Positions 50,628 through 61,776 of a DNA stretch of 64,000 bases are shown here, in pieces; within the stretch, counting starts at the first letter, position 1; the number at the start of each line of letters is the position of its first letter. This DNA is from Phycomyces nitens. Lineage: Eukaryota; Mucoromycota; Mucoromycetes; Mucorales; Phycomycetaceae. The notes under the pieces were generated by a model. The model was not told where the DNA came from. It was given only the letters and a program-made list of their open reading frames with translations, and did no database searches. The DNA is taken from positions 7,812,001 through 7,876,000 of the forward strand of contig JAHRBC010000001.1 of the NCBI GenBank assembly GCA_022702545.1. Reading direction: 5' to 3'. The position numbers and the translations under genes were made by a program.

Positions 50628-51774
50628 TATATCCTGCAAATCTTCTCACTTGTAATATGCACCTACACCTTCATCTTCATACTATTATTTGTGATTTTGG
50701 ACCAGTGTACGGTTATTGGCTGTTTTCATTTGAGAGATACAATGGATTGTTAAAAAACATCAAAACCAACAGATGAGATGGCTTTGAGTCTACCTACATG
50801 AAGAACTTTATTAATGATGCATACAAGGACGATTATGTATCTTCTGTTCTTCAATGTCCCAGTCAAACCCCCTTCCGCCCCTTTATATCTAAGCTAACCT
50901 CCTCCTCCTATACCCCATCCCATGCCTCCTCCCATGCCTCCTCCTATTCCCCCTCCTATGCCATGTCTCAAGGCCCTTTCTGGTTGAGAGCATTTATGTA
51001 AGCCTCTATGAATCCACTCTCTATCAAAGGCAATGAACCTCTCCCTCCTTCTGCGTTGCCACTCTCTATGAAACCATATGAATCAATAAATGACCTTGAA
51101 TATCCCTATCTCTTGGAACACTATAAGCTTGTATATGCAAAGCCAGATTTAGTGGATTACCGACATGCCTCATCTTTGCCATATTTTTTTGACAACCAAA
51201 TATGCAAGATCACTTCTATCAATCTCCTTGGCCAGTCATACAAAGGCAAGAAGGGTACTGTTGGTCATGGTTCTTATGTTCAAGCTCTGTTCTGTGGAAA
51301 TGACAACGAAAATCCGACTGCATATACAGGCAAGATTCAATATATGTTTGTCCATTCCCAGTCTATGCCCCCTATGTCTCATGGCCAACTAAATCGTCAT
51401 CACAATAAGCAACATGTTTTTGCGTACATTCGCTGGTTTGTCTTTGATTCCGAGTGTACAAGAGAACATGAAAGTGTTGACATTTGTAGGCCACAATTTT
51501 CTCTAGCCAACTACCACAGTATTGTGCCTGTACATTGCATTCTGTTAGAAGTAGCACTGGCTGAACATATGACTCAAAATAATGTAAAGAAGATACTGGT
51601 TATCCCTTTATCTAAAAAAATATATGCTTAAGTTTTAATAAAATATGTCTTTACTCATTTTTAAACAAGATTGCATACCAGAATAAAATAAACAAGTATA
51701 TGATTTGAATGAGTCTTCAGGATTGAGTGCATGAGAGGAGCAAAGATGAGGTTTTTTTATTTTTTTTAATTTTT

Positions 51775-52550
51775 TTAATTTCTAACGGCCCATTTAAGTG
51801 GGGGAGGGACCATTCCCTCTGAGACTGCTACTTCATCGACGCGGCCAAACTTTCGACAAAGCATCTGACGATGTCTTGTTCCCAAGCTGGCAAGCACATA
51901 GTCATCGACAAGTTCAAGGAAACGATTGAACTAAAATATTCATTAGTATTCTATAAAAATAATAAACAATATTCTTTGCAAATTTATTTACCTTGTCACT
52001 TTGCCAGCTTGGGCGCACAGTGAGGATGCAACGCCCAAACGAAGCATTGCTCCCCTCATTGTCAGACTCACCCTCAGACATTACTGCCTTTTGGATGAGA
52101 TTGCTGCAGTCCCAGTCCATCTCTTGGTCAATTGCTGCCTTATTATTGGAGTATGCCTCCTGGCGGCGAGTGAGATGCTGATGAAATATATGATTGTCAA
52201 TTGAGTTAATAGGAATCCTTTTCATAATAAAAATAATAACTCACGTCCGCCTGACGGCCATTTCTTCTTGAGCAAGCATTTGCTTCTGCTCGCTTCTCAA
52301 AAGACTTCTTCTCCTGACTCCGCCTTCCAGAAAAGTTGATGTAGATACACCGGCAGAGGCCAGGGTATCTCAACCCAGACTCAAGAAACCTTGGCTGGAG
52401 ATAGGCCATTATCTCGAGTACCAACTCTTTTTTGGGACTCTTGTTAAAGGCCACATCCGTTTTCCAGCTAGGCTTTTGGTTGTTAGCCTCAACCAAGTCT
52501 GGGTTGTTGGACCTGAAGTTTTAGGTCTTCAGGTAGTGTCTGATGAAGCC
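51775..52550 (-). pseudogene. Companion gene of the CACTA-like element, copy A
   Basis: Convergent with transposase copy A; 143 bp lie between the two stop codons. It aligns to the copy B companion (56864-58095) over its length: FIRHYLKT (B: VIQDYLKN), NQKPSWKTDV (B: EEKPTWDV), the basic EKKSFEKRAEANACSRRNGRQ (B: LREAKKTANRRGNRK), LTRRQEAYSNNKAA, MSEGESDNEGS (B: MSDNETDTEI), VRPSWQSDK (B: LNWRSDE), FNRFLELVDDYV and a final KWAVRN. Introns at matching places (near 51930-51985 and 52180-52245). A TAA at about 52523 interrupts it and the N-terminal exon of copy B is not found. Family unknown to me; by analogy to plant CACTA elements it could bind element ends. Confidence 0.65.
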
Positions 52551-53281
52551 CTAATATATTTTAGAAGGTATTAGACTAGTGTCACACTGTGTTTGTGGTT
52601 CTCCGTCTTCTGTCCATATCAAAAGCACACCATCTTCTTAACAATTGGCATGCCACCCTTTTTCAAGAGTGAGCACTCCATATTTTTACTAAGCAACCTT
52701 TCCCAATTTCTTCCATTTTAATTAATATAAATACCAACCAAGATCTAACAAAATAAATCATTGAATTAAACCCTTTACAACTTTCTCTTACATTTGCTTC
52801 TACGTTTCTTCCTGAAGAACAATTCCATTTGCTTGCTAAGCTACGAATTGTTGGATATTTACGTCAGAATCTCTCTCTCTCTCTCTCTACTCTTTCTCTC
52901 TCTTCGTCTATCTTCTTGGACACTTCTTGTCTAAAGACAACACACCGCGTGACAAATTGGAGGTTGTGCTGAGGAAATCTTTACATTTTACACTACGTCC
53001 ACGTTGTGCATTGAACCATCTTCTCTACTACCACTTGGTACTTGTTTCTTATATATTTTTATATTTTGATCCCTGTACTTGCTTATTTATTTTTATTATT
53101 TTTACCAAACTCTGTATACTTCTTGATATATTTTATTACTCAACCTGTGTACTTGATATTTTTATCCTTTTTATTTTTATTATCAATCTGTGTATCTTTT
53201 AAATTATTCTTATTACTCAATCTCTATACTTCTTCATATTATTTTTTATTTTTTATCTCCTGTTATCTTCTCTAAAGTCTC
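52551..53281. other. Spacer between companion copy A and a gag fragment
   Basis: Contains a CACTAGTC-like motif (reverse strand, 52573-52580) that could mark an end of the CACTA-like copy A, a (TC)n run at 52870-52890 and a pyrimidine-rich leader. ACAACA followed by CACCGCGTGACAAATTGGAGG at 52939-52965 resembles an LTR end plus primer-binding site for the downstream gag, but no partner LTR was found. Confidence 0.35.
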
Positions 53282-53673
53282 ATGTCAAGCTCTACTGCTG
53301 TAACTGGAAACATGGCCAAAAGACCCGATATTTCTCGTTGGTTAGAACCACCCCCACCTTTCACAGGCGCTGCTTCATCCAATACTCCTTCCTGGTTAGC
53401 CCAAATGGACCGCCTCTATACTGGTCTAGGTCTTAACAACAAGGAAATTCTGCTCTTGGCTTCCTCTAGGCTCCGAGGTACAGCTGCCAGATGGTAGACA
53501 GTTTCGGAAAAGAAGATAACCACCTGGAAAGTCTTCCATAAAGAATTCAATCTTCAGTTTGCGTCTCGTTACACAGCAGACATATGGTGGTCCGAGCTCG
53601 ATTCAATGAAACAGGGCATTGACCAGCCAGTAGATGAAGTAGTTCTAAGAATGGAAGAACTTTTCGATCTCCT
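53282..53673 (+). pseudogene. Second gypsy-type gag fragment, cut by an LTR
   Basis: Starts MSSSTAVTGNMAKRPDISRW and continues WLAQMDRLYTGLGLNNKEIL and LLASSRLRGTAARW, a typical retrotransposon gag core, then TVSEKKITTWKVFHKEFNLQ. A TAG at 53495-53497 replaces what is usually a second Trp. The frame runs into the family-1 LTR copy 3 at 53674 and does not resume beyond it. It is a different lineage from the gag at 42790. Confidence 0.75.
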
Positions 53674-54176
53674 TGTTGTAAATGAGTATTGATCACTGCT
53701 GAATCTGAGAGTAAGACTGAAGGATAAAATAATATCCTCAGCTATTCCAGTCAAACGGATCTGCCTTTATGAGATTATCCAATACACAGATCATCATACA
53801 CATAATTAATTATTATTTATTATTATTATTGTTATCACTATAATATGGGATATACAGATATACACATATTTATCTAATGGCATCATCATATTCCATCTAC
53901 ATATTTCGTTGATTATATGAATACTTGATTGAGAGACTACAACTACAATGAATTAATAATTCTAAAAACATTACCCAAGTATCTGGGTCGGAATATTAAA
54001 ATATTACCAATAGCATAAATGCTCTTCTTTACCAAAGCTCTCTGGCTGATCTGACTGGAGAAGTATCATATCAATAGGTCTCTCTGGATCTTTCCAGAAA
54101 GACAATACTCCTGGAAGATGACTCATCGTAATAAATATTACCAAAGCATATACTGAATTATAAATCAGAAAACATA

Positions 54177-55524
54177 CAGTGAGCGGAACAAAGTAGCAGC
54201 CCAATGTTTAATAGCCGATATTGCATCATAAATAAAAACTCTCTCTTTCCCTTCTAACACATCATTTCAAAACAACATGGAACAAACTAAATGCACAGAA
54301 AAGTCCCCAAAGGTTCACCCTTCTGGTTATAAGCAAACTGATGACACAACTCGTGCCATCATTGTACATGAGAGCATTAAGAATGGAACAAGCCAAGTGG
54401 ACATAGCTAAAAAAGTCAGTGTCGGCAAAGGCGTCGTAAAGCGTGTCCTTAAAAGTTACAGAGAAACAGGCTCGCATAAAGCTTCTACACGATCTGGTAG
54501 ACCACCAAAACTGAATAAAAGAGACAAAAGACAGATCATTCTTGAGATTAGCCGAGATCCAACAGAGCCATTAACTAAGATCTGTAAAAACTTGGCTACA
54601 CCTGTAGCAGACAAGACTCTACGCAAGTTTCTACGTGGAGTTGGTATTTACTCCCGTAGAATGATTTCAAAACCAAAGATTTCAGAAGTTAATCGAAAGA
54701 AGCGATTGCAATGGGCAAAAGAACATCTGACATGGAAACTCACAGATTGGAACGCTATCATCTGGTCTGATGAGTCCCGTTTCAAGCTTCACGGAAGTGA
54801 TGGGCGCAGGAGAGTTCTTAGGCGCAACAAGACCGGTTTTCGCCTCAACTTCATCTCACCAACCATGAAGTTTGGTGGTGGTGCCATTATGGTCTGGGGG
54901 TGTTTTTATGGCAAGGGTGTCAGAGTTTTAGATGTCATGAAAGGAAATATTAATTCCAAGAAGTACATCAGCACCTTGGAAAGAGCTTACCTCCCTTCTT
55001 TAAATGCTTTTAAGCAAGACCAAAGCTGGAGGCGTTTTAAGCTACAGGAGGACAATGCCCGATGTCACACAAGTGCTTTGACGATGGCCTGGAAGAAAGA
55101 AAATCGTCTTCAGCTTATGGGTAACTGGCCAGCCCAAAGTCCAGACTTGAACCCCATAGAGCATGTTTGGGCTTACCTCAAGCGTCAGGTACGATCAAAT
55201 AAGTACAACTTGATCAGTACCTATCATTTGAAGCATGCTGTTGAAAGGGAGTGGAAGAAAATACCAAAAGAGTATTTGGGGAGTTTAATCTCCAGCATGC
55301 CTAGAAGATGTCAGGCTGTTATTGATGCCAATGGTAATAATACCAAATATTAAAAATATGTATTTTGTTATAAATTATAAAATTAAAATGTTCAATAAGT
55401 GTTTTGTAGTAATATGAGCTTCTTAACTAGTATCTTTGATATGCTTTTTCAAATATGAAAACCATGCATGTTTTCAAAATATGCAGCAACTGAAAATTGG
55501 GCTGCTACTTTGTTCCGCTCACTG
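54177..55524 (+). mobile_element. Tc1/mariner element B, apparently complete
   Basis: 1,348 bp with perfect terminal inverted repeats of about 28 bp that begin CAGTGAGCGGAACAAAGTAG and end at 55524, flanked by TA on both sides (54175-54176 and 55525-55526). It contains one intact transposase gene. Perfect ends and an open gene mark it as the youngest insertion seen here. Confidence 0.95.
54277..55353 (+). CDS. Tc1-like transposase, intact
   Basis: 358 residues, one open frame. N-terminal paired-type DNA-binding region with two helix-turn-helix parts (RAIIVHESIKNGTSQVDIAK and QIILEISRDPTEPLTKICKN) joined by a GRPP AT-hook-like motif at about 74-77. Catalytic triad: Asp165 in WSDESRF, Asp259 in QEDNARCHTS, Glu295 in NPIEHVWAYL. 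I count 35 residues between the last two, one more than the 34 typical of Tc1. GGGAIMVWGCF and WPAQSPDLNP are classic. Ends in DANGNNTKY. All key residues are present, so the enzyme could be active; activity is inference. Confidence 0.93.
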   Translation: MEQTKCTEKSPKVHPSGYKQTDDTTRAIIVHESIKNGTSQVDIAKKVSVGKGVVKRVLKSYRETGSHKASTRSGRPPKLNKRDKRQIILEISRDPTEPLTKICKNLATPVADKTLRKFLRGVGIYSRRMISKPKISEVNRKKRLQWAKEHLTWKLTDWNAIIWSDESRFKLHGSDGRRRVLRRNKTGFRLNFISPTMKFGGGAIMVWGCFYGKGVRVLDVMKGNINSKKYISTLERAYLPSLNAFKQDQSWRRFKLQEDNARCHTSALTMAWKKENRLQLMGNWPAQSPDLNPIEHVWAYLKRQVRSNKYNLISTYHLKHAVEREWKKIPKEYLGSLISSMPRRCQAVIDANGNNTKY

Positions 55525-55642
55525 TATAAATATCAGTAGTTAGTTCTGTATAGAAAGATAACCTTTTTCTTTTGAATAAACACCCTACACAAGTTCTCAC
55601 GAATTCTTTTGTATCTTTCCAAGTTTATTTCTACCCACAACA

Positions 55643-56863
55643 CTCATAATAATAATTGCTCTATAATATTTATTCTAATATATATATATAATTCTTGATT
55701 GTATGAGAGAGATGTAGATACTTGCTTTATAGATATATTCTATAATAAATAGCAAATGCTATTAATATGATTGATTTTGATACTATTAATCAAATTATAT
55801 AATACCTTGCTTCCTTGATTTGCTTGATATCTTTTTAGAGCTAGAGAATATTGTGAGAAAAATTATTAAATATTTATACCAGCTTACTTATTATATATAG
55901 TCCTTGGAAATGTTGAATACTTTGATTTAATAAAGGCAAAGACAAACTTTTGAAATAGAATACTAAGTAGAGATAGTAATGAGTAAGAATATTAAAAAAT
56001 ATTTTTCAAGTATATATACTTACTAGAGGTATGAATTTCTGGAAGGTGGCTATATAGATACATAACATTTCTAATAGAATATGTATCAGTAAGAATAATA
56101 ATCGAATGTAATAAAGAACATAGTACTTATCTTTGTATACCAGAATGATTTTGATTTTGTTTGCCAGGAGTATATATGGCAAACCGCGCTTTAGAAGAAG
56201 TACTTGGATGATAATAAAAAGTAGAGAAAGAAAAAAATGGATGAATAAAAAACAATTCTTGAAATAGCCGTAGAATCTGAGAGATGATTACATATTTTTT
56301 TTTGAAAATAAAAAAATAAAAATATGTTTGTTGTGAATACCAAGTATGCAAAAAAGACAATTAACACACTGTGCGCAAACCCAGTCTGTAATATTCATTG
56401 TACTCTCAGTGCTACATGAATTGTTTAGGAAATAAAAATATAAAAACAATAGAAATAGGCATACTGATAAAAGATATTATTTTATAAAACAAATGAATAT
56501 TTAGTTATATGATTAGAATGAATATTCAAGTAATTAATCAAACTAAAGATCTGAAGATATTAAATAATAATTATATATATATATCATTGTCAAATCTAAA
56601 TCTTATAAATATTAAGATAGACAACATTTCTTGATATCGGGCAAGTACCGACTGGAACACAGATAGATCCTCTGCTTGATTGATATGTCATAAGAATAAC
56701 AATTCATTTTTATATTTATAATCAAAATACCCAAAGATTTTTTTCAAGCAGACCTTAACACTAAATAGTAAAATGTATGTTGATACTTGAACAGCTATAT
56801 TTTATAGAGAGATGACTATCAGACATATACTTACAATTGAATAAATACCAGAATCTGTAAATC
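55643..56863. other. AT-rich spacer
   Basis: About 1.2 kb between LTR copy 3 and the companion gene of CACTA-like copy B. CACTG at 56367-56371 is a possible left end of copy B. No gene recognised. Confidence 0.35.
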
Positions 56864-58095
56864 ATGAGCCAACAATTAAACAAGGAAAAGAAGAACATGT
56901 CTACAAGAGCGTCATCATCCAGATCACTACTTACCACAGTGAACACTGGTCGTGTTGGTACCCCTCGCCCATTGCTTGCTTCTAGATCTGACGATGTAAC
57001 AATTCCCAGGAGTGAATATAACACTATGGTTGGCCTTTTATCCACTGTTGTTAAAAAGTTAACTGGTGTATCAACATAAGTTGGCGCAGTGTATGATAAC
57101 AAAAGGCAAATGATGTTGTCTCTCAATGGTCTTGTTGCTTGCCAAGCCAGAGACCAAGTATCAGTCCAAATGCCCGTGGTAGAAAATGATGAGATCGTGA
57201 ATATCATCCAACCTGAAGATATTCTTTCTGTCTCTAACTCACAAGTTAGCCTTCAGGATATTGTCAGTGCAACAAGATATCCAAAGTTATCTGTAAGTTC
57301 TAAATGAAACAGTAATATCAAAATATATTATTAATATATACTTTCAGAAAGTTATTCAAGATTACTTGAAAAACTTTCATCTTAAATCAGACGATCCCAG
57401 TTTGATCAAGGATAATGAAGAGAAGCCAACTTGGGATGTCAGTGTTGGATTGGCTGATTATGTCAATCAGAATCTAGCAAACGCTCTGATCATATATGCC
57501 TGTGAACAGCCTGAATCAACATCAGTAACAGGAAAAGAACTGGGCACAATAATTATAAATAATTATTATAACCGTTTGGCTGATAGCAAGCTTGTGCCAG
57601 AGCTTAGAGAAGCAAAAAAGACAGCAAACCGAAGAGGCAACCGAAAAACTGAAGTAAGTGAATATTAAATAAAATGCGCAAATATTTATATATTATGCTT
57701 TGTTTCACTTTAGCTTTTCAAGAGACAAAAGAGAACCTTTGTAAAGCATAAGGAAGCTGTTGAAAGAAGATTCAACAGGGATGCCAGTGGCGTCTTTCAT
57801 AGAGATGTAATGTCAGATAATGAAACAGACACGGAGATCACTGTGAGAGTACTTCGTCTGAACTGGAGGAGTGATGAGGTAAAACACAGGCAGATTGATA
57901 TTTCTTATGTTTTATGTCTAATGATAAAATATATCTGTATAGCTGAATGAGCTGTTTGACTTTTTGGACATGCTTGCCAAAAAAGATCTAGGAAAGAAAG
58001 CCAGTCAATTGAAGACTCGTCATTACGTAGTCATGCAAAAGACAATTCCTCGTGGCTTAGTAGCCAAAATTCCCGCGTGGTCAAAACGTGAATAA
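56864..58095 (+). pseudogene. Companion gene of the CACTA-like element, copy B
   Basis: Convergent with transposase copy B, 99 bp between stops. Four exons by my reading: 56864-57294, 57349-57653, 57713-57880 and 57942-58095 (donors GTAAGT, GTAAGT, GTAAAA; acceptors TTCAG, TTTAG, TATAG). The N-terminal exon is Ser/Thr-rich with YNTMVGLLSTVVKKLTG and is broken by TAA at 57077-57079. Conserved parts shared with copy A: KPTWDV, the basic AKKTANRRGNRK, RQKRTFVKHKEAVERRF, MSDNETDTEI, LNWRSDELNELFDFLDMLAK and a final basic IPAWSKRE. No known family recognised; small, charged, probably DNA- or protein-binding. Confidence 0.6.
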
Positions 58096-58194
58096 ATCAA
58101 CAAGCATCTCTTTTTCACTCCTTCATCTATATTGATTTTAGCATATATATATTGCATATTTTATGTAAGAAAGTAAAAAATAATAATAAGAAGA

Positions 58195-61100
58195 TTAAGC
58201 ATAAATTTTTCTAGGCAATGGAATAACAATGACTTTGGCTGCACCACGGCCAGAAGCTTGATTGCCGATTGCAATTGAGGATAGAATTTGATGAACTGGT
58301 AGAATGTTGTCATAGTCATATTTCTGAAAGGTTGGCTTATACATATCAATTCCTTGGTCTATTCTTGGCTGATGTTGAAGAACTTCATGCCATTCAACAA
58401 AAGCAAAGACATGCTGAGGATTGAGCCTTGTCATAAAATTGTCATGGGTGGGTTTTGGGCAAAAGTTGTGGGCAAAAAGATACTTGATATAGCCAGCATA
58501 GGTATAGCTTGATTCACTATTTTTCTCGATATATATAGCCTGGATATATGACCCTCTTGTGTTTGACCCTTCACCACTTTTGTAGACTTGGCCAAGAAGA
58601 TTAATGAATGGAATCTTCTGGATTCGGTCATTTACAAAATTTGAGCTCTGGACCACACCTTTGGCACTTTGCAAGAGATTGTCTTGGTACTCAATGCGAT
58701 AGAACTTGAGAAGGCAATTGTACTTGGCCGTTCTCATTGTTGTTGGCTCTTGGAGTTTTAATGGCAAGACTGATGGTGGAAGAGACTCATTTCCCAATAT
58801 GGATATTTCAGTTTCGGTTGCAGAGTCAACAAATGTAGGCAAGTGAAATATGGTGATCATATTGTTTTGGGCAGGGATTGTGGCATAGGTTTCTGTTATA
58901 CTGGTAGACAGTTTTTGGAAGATGGAGAGGTGAGATGGGTTGGTGAGGTGTGATCTGTAAAAATCGCCCTTTGATGCATTTTTGATGAATTTATCCATAT
59001 AGGTTTTTTCAAAGTCATTCTTCTTGTTCGTGTTGAAACCTTTGATTAGGCCATTGTATCGTTCGAAGCTAAAAAGCCAGTATCCGTATATTGGGCCAAA
59101 ATCTTGGATCGTTTCTTTCAGGTGAAGGTGAAGGTGCATATTGGGCGATAGAAGATCAGGTTCATACAATTTCTCACATCCAATGCAGAATTTCTCTAGA
59201 CTGTTGTGAGCTTGGCTTAACTCTTCATCGGTGATACTTGGCTTTGTCAACAATCAGCATGCATCAACAAAATTGATTCAGTTGACAAAAAGATCATTGC
59301 GTAATCTGGACTTAAGCACAACAGGAGAATATATCAAGCACCAGGATTTCCATTCATCAGCTTTCATGAAAGGAAATCCCTTTCCAATCTTTGTAGTCAA
59401 TGTGGTATAGTCTGGTGGCAGAGTCATGGTATTTGCTTCGTTTTGCATTTCTACAAGATCATGATCATTGAGAAGATTGTCGAATAACTATTTTTCAACC
59501 ATTCTCTTTGCAGTTCCCAGGAAAAGGTTGTGCATTGGATCAAGTATGGTTGATCGTACGGGCTCAAAGTATCCTAGTCGATGAAGCTCTGACCAGCGAA
59601 CCCCGTTTTCAACCTCCAATCGTTTTCTCTCCACATTAGTTGCTGCATTCTTCCACATAATAGCATGCTTCAGATTTTCTTCTTTGGTTCTGCCTGTCCA
59701 TTCAGAAAACTTGAAGCCAGAATAATCAACGATGCTGGTACCTTCAAACCAATGGAAGTGGCGATTACACTTATGGCATGCATTTGTACTGTTGTGCAAA
59801 GTGAATCCACAAGTTTTTCTTGCAGCAGGTATATCACATGCAACCATTAGCAGAGCAGCACGGACCAGAGTCTTGGAGCAGGTGTGGGTGTTGATATATA
59901 TGCCTGTGTACAATTCTTTAAGCTCGTCAACAAGAGGCCGAAGATAATTATTTATCTCTGAAGTGCTGGCTTCTTTTGGTCCAGGCATCAGACCCACAAG
60001 TATGACATTCTCTGCCTTATTTTGCTCTTCTCTTGGGAGGTTGTTGATCGTCAGATATATTGCTCCACAGGAATATGTCACCCCATCAAAGGGTTGGAAC
60101 CAATCGATGTTGAGAGTGAGCAGCAATGACCTTTCCTTGGCAACAAATTGTAAACCAGCTTCATCCACGAACTCCTTCCACATTCTTCCATCGTATACGT
60201 CAAACATTGTTCCAGCAATCTTTGGTCCACGGTTCCACTTGTTGATTTGATTCTCAAACGTAGGGCGCTGGAACAATTTTTTCAAAGCTGTTTTGAGGGA
60301 GTTATATACATATGTGCGGTTTGGTCTCAGAGTTTTACTGTTGCTGATTTTGTACAATGCATTTCCACACTCTCTATTGCTTCCAAGTTTCTTGAAGTCG
60401 CATGTACTAGGAGCTCCATTAACATCACTGAAGATACTATGACAATTTCCACATGCTACATATTTTGACACGCCACTTGTCAAGTCGCTGAATCCACTCA
60501 TTTTCTTCAAGCCAGGAATACTAGTAGGAAGACGAAATTCCTCGCCATAGTGCTCAAGAACCGAATTGATAAAGGTAATCAAAATGACGCTGCCTTCATC
60601 AACAACAAAACAAGATATAAACATGACAATGAACACTGTTATCAGTCGGTGCCATGGATCTTGAGGGAGGTTTGGTAAATTATCTATAGTTTGATTGAGC
60701 CGCATGTTAATATATTGCTTTTAGTAATAACATTATCCTTTTTTATTTTGCACCTGTTTCTTCATCCTGGTCCTGCTCTTCATCGTCATCACTCTTCTCA
60801 TAGTCTTCAGAGTCAGAGAAAGCATCAATATATTCTTCACCTGTTCCAAAAATAGACTCTTCCACTGAAAGAGGTAAGAGAAACTCTATAGTCTCAATTG
60901 GTAAAGGTGTACCAGGAGAAGAAATATTGTCTATGGATACACAATTTAAATACGGTTGAATACCCCTTTGGTAAATAAAATAAAATTACACTCAAAACCC
61001 TCATCAGCCTGGTCTATTTCCATAGTATTATTGATGGTGTTTACTTGGCTTGAATATGCTATTTGGTTTGGATTATATATTATTATTATTAAGGTCTATA

Positions 61101-61266
61101 TTTCTGTAGCTTATTTACTATTAATCTGACTGTTAAACAATTTGTCCTCATCGCTTTGGACATGGTGAGCTGCAGTTCTTTTGCTCGTCATTGTGAAGCC
61201 AGAATGATTGCGAGAGCATTTCGAGCATCTGCATTGCACTTCATTGGAATTACGAATGGAAGACAT
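58195..61266 (-). pseudogene. CACTA-like tnp2-type transposase, copy B, nearly full length
   Basis: Transposase of the tnp2 (Transposase_21) kind. The first exon (ATG at 61266) encodes a short Cys motif CRCSKC and SKRTAAHHVQSDEDK; acidic exons follow around 60760-60960 (EDYEKSDDDEEQDQDEE). The main part from 60705 carries LNIDWFQPFDGVTYSCGAIY, GPKEASTSEINNYLRPLVDE, LMVACDIPAARKTCGF, HNSTNACHKCNRHF and LDPMHNLFLGTAKRMVEK. Three in-frame stops interrupt it: TAG 59488-59490, TGA 59278-59280 and TGA 59254-59256; the first two stand where copy A has Trp. It then continues with IYGYWLFSFERYNGLIKGF to VIPLPRKIYA. Otherwise open, so decay is recent. Confidence 0.82.
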
Positions 61267-61776
61267 TTTTCTTGTTACTTAGTATAGTAAAGAAGGAGTA
61301 CAAAGTATCTAGTACTAATAGTTAAAAAATACTTTTTTACTTGAGAATATTAAATCAGATGATTGAATATCATTCAGCCAATAAAAACATTCAAATCAAT
61401 CTCTATTGTTAATGCAAGATTTTGCCTGAGTTATAAATATTTTTACTCATGTTATTGATAATTCCAGATAACTATTAAATTATGATTTAAATTGATTTTT
61501 GCAGTGTTACACCTATTCTGTCTCTGTTTCAAATTATATATCCTTGTATTCTTTTCTTTTTTGCTCTTTTTTCCTTTCCCTCGTTTCCTATATCTGGGCC
61601 CATTTTTTCTTTCTTTTTTACACCTCTTTACACTAAAAAATCGGCGGCTTCTTTATAAACATGCGCTCATTCCAATACATCCTGCCTGCATTGCTCATCT
61701 AAACAATCCGTGGTCAGTTGAATGTGCCTTTAGCATCTCGCAAATTATCCTGACTCTCTTTTTTTTTATTTTATAG
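61267..61776. other. Spacer between CACTA-like copy B and the tandem array
   Basis: AT-rich. A CAGTG at 61502-61506 is a possible right end of copy B. The right part (61640-61776) with CATCCTGCCTGCATTGCTC and a pyrimidine tract ending in TATAG may be the first block of the array to its right. Confidence 0.35.

Larger units (their letters stand above)
47666..51631 (+). pseudogene. CACTA-like tnp2-type transposase, copy A, 5'-truncated and split by a mariner
   Basis: Homologous along its length to copy B (58195-61266). Family marks of the tnp2/Transposase_21 type: LNVDWFQPFDGVTYSCGAIY, NNLPRAERFKAENIILVGLM plus GPKEPKSDEINHYLKPLVDD, FMVACNIPAARKTSGF, an HNSTHACFKC motif and IDPMHNLFLGMAKQMVKRW. 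It starts abruptly at the LTR border, lacking the first third. In-frame stops: TAG 48056, TGA 48401, TGA 50774, TAA 50999. A Tc1/mariner element occupies 49130-50627; removing it and one TA restores CQSLYPANLLTCNMHLHLHL in frame, so it inserted into an already recognisable gene. The end VIPLSKKIYA equals that of copy B. Confidence 0.82.
53674..55642 (-). repeat. LTR, family 1, copy 3, split by a mariner element
   Basis: The two parts 53674-54176 and 55527-55642 together match copy 2. The mariner sits at a TA in AACATATAAATATC, the uninterrupted version of which is present in copy 2 near 47550. Flanks are CTCCT (53669-53673) and CTCAT (55643-55647), a probable 5-bp target duplication with one change. 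Confidence 0.88.

Noticed and set aside
56367..61506. Exact termini CACTG...CAGTG for CACTA-like copy B
   Set aside because: Only five bases match, the adjacent 3 bp differ (ACA versus TTA) and longer inverted repeats are not evident; kept as a candidate only.
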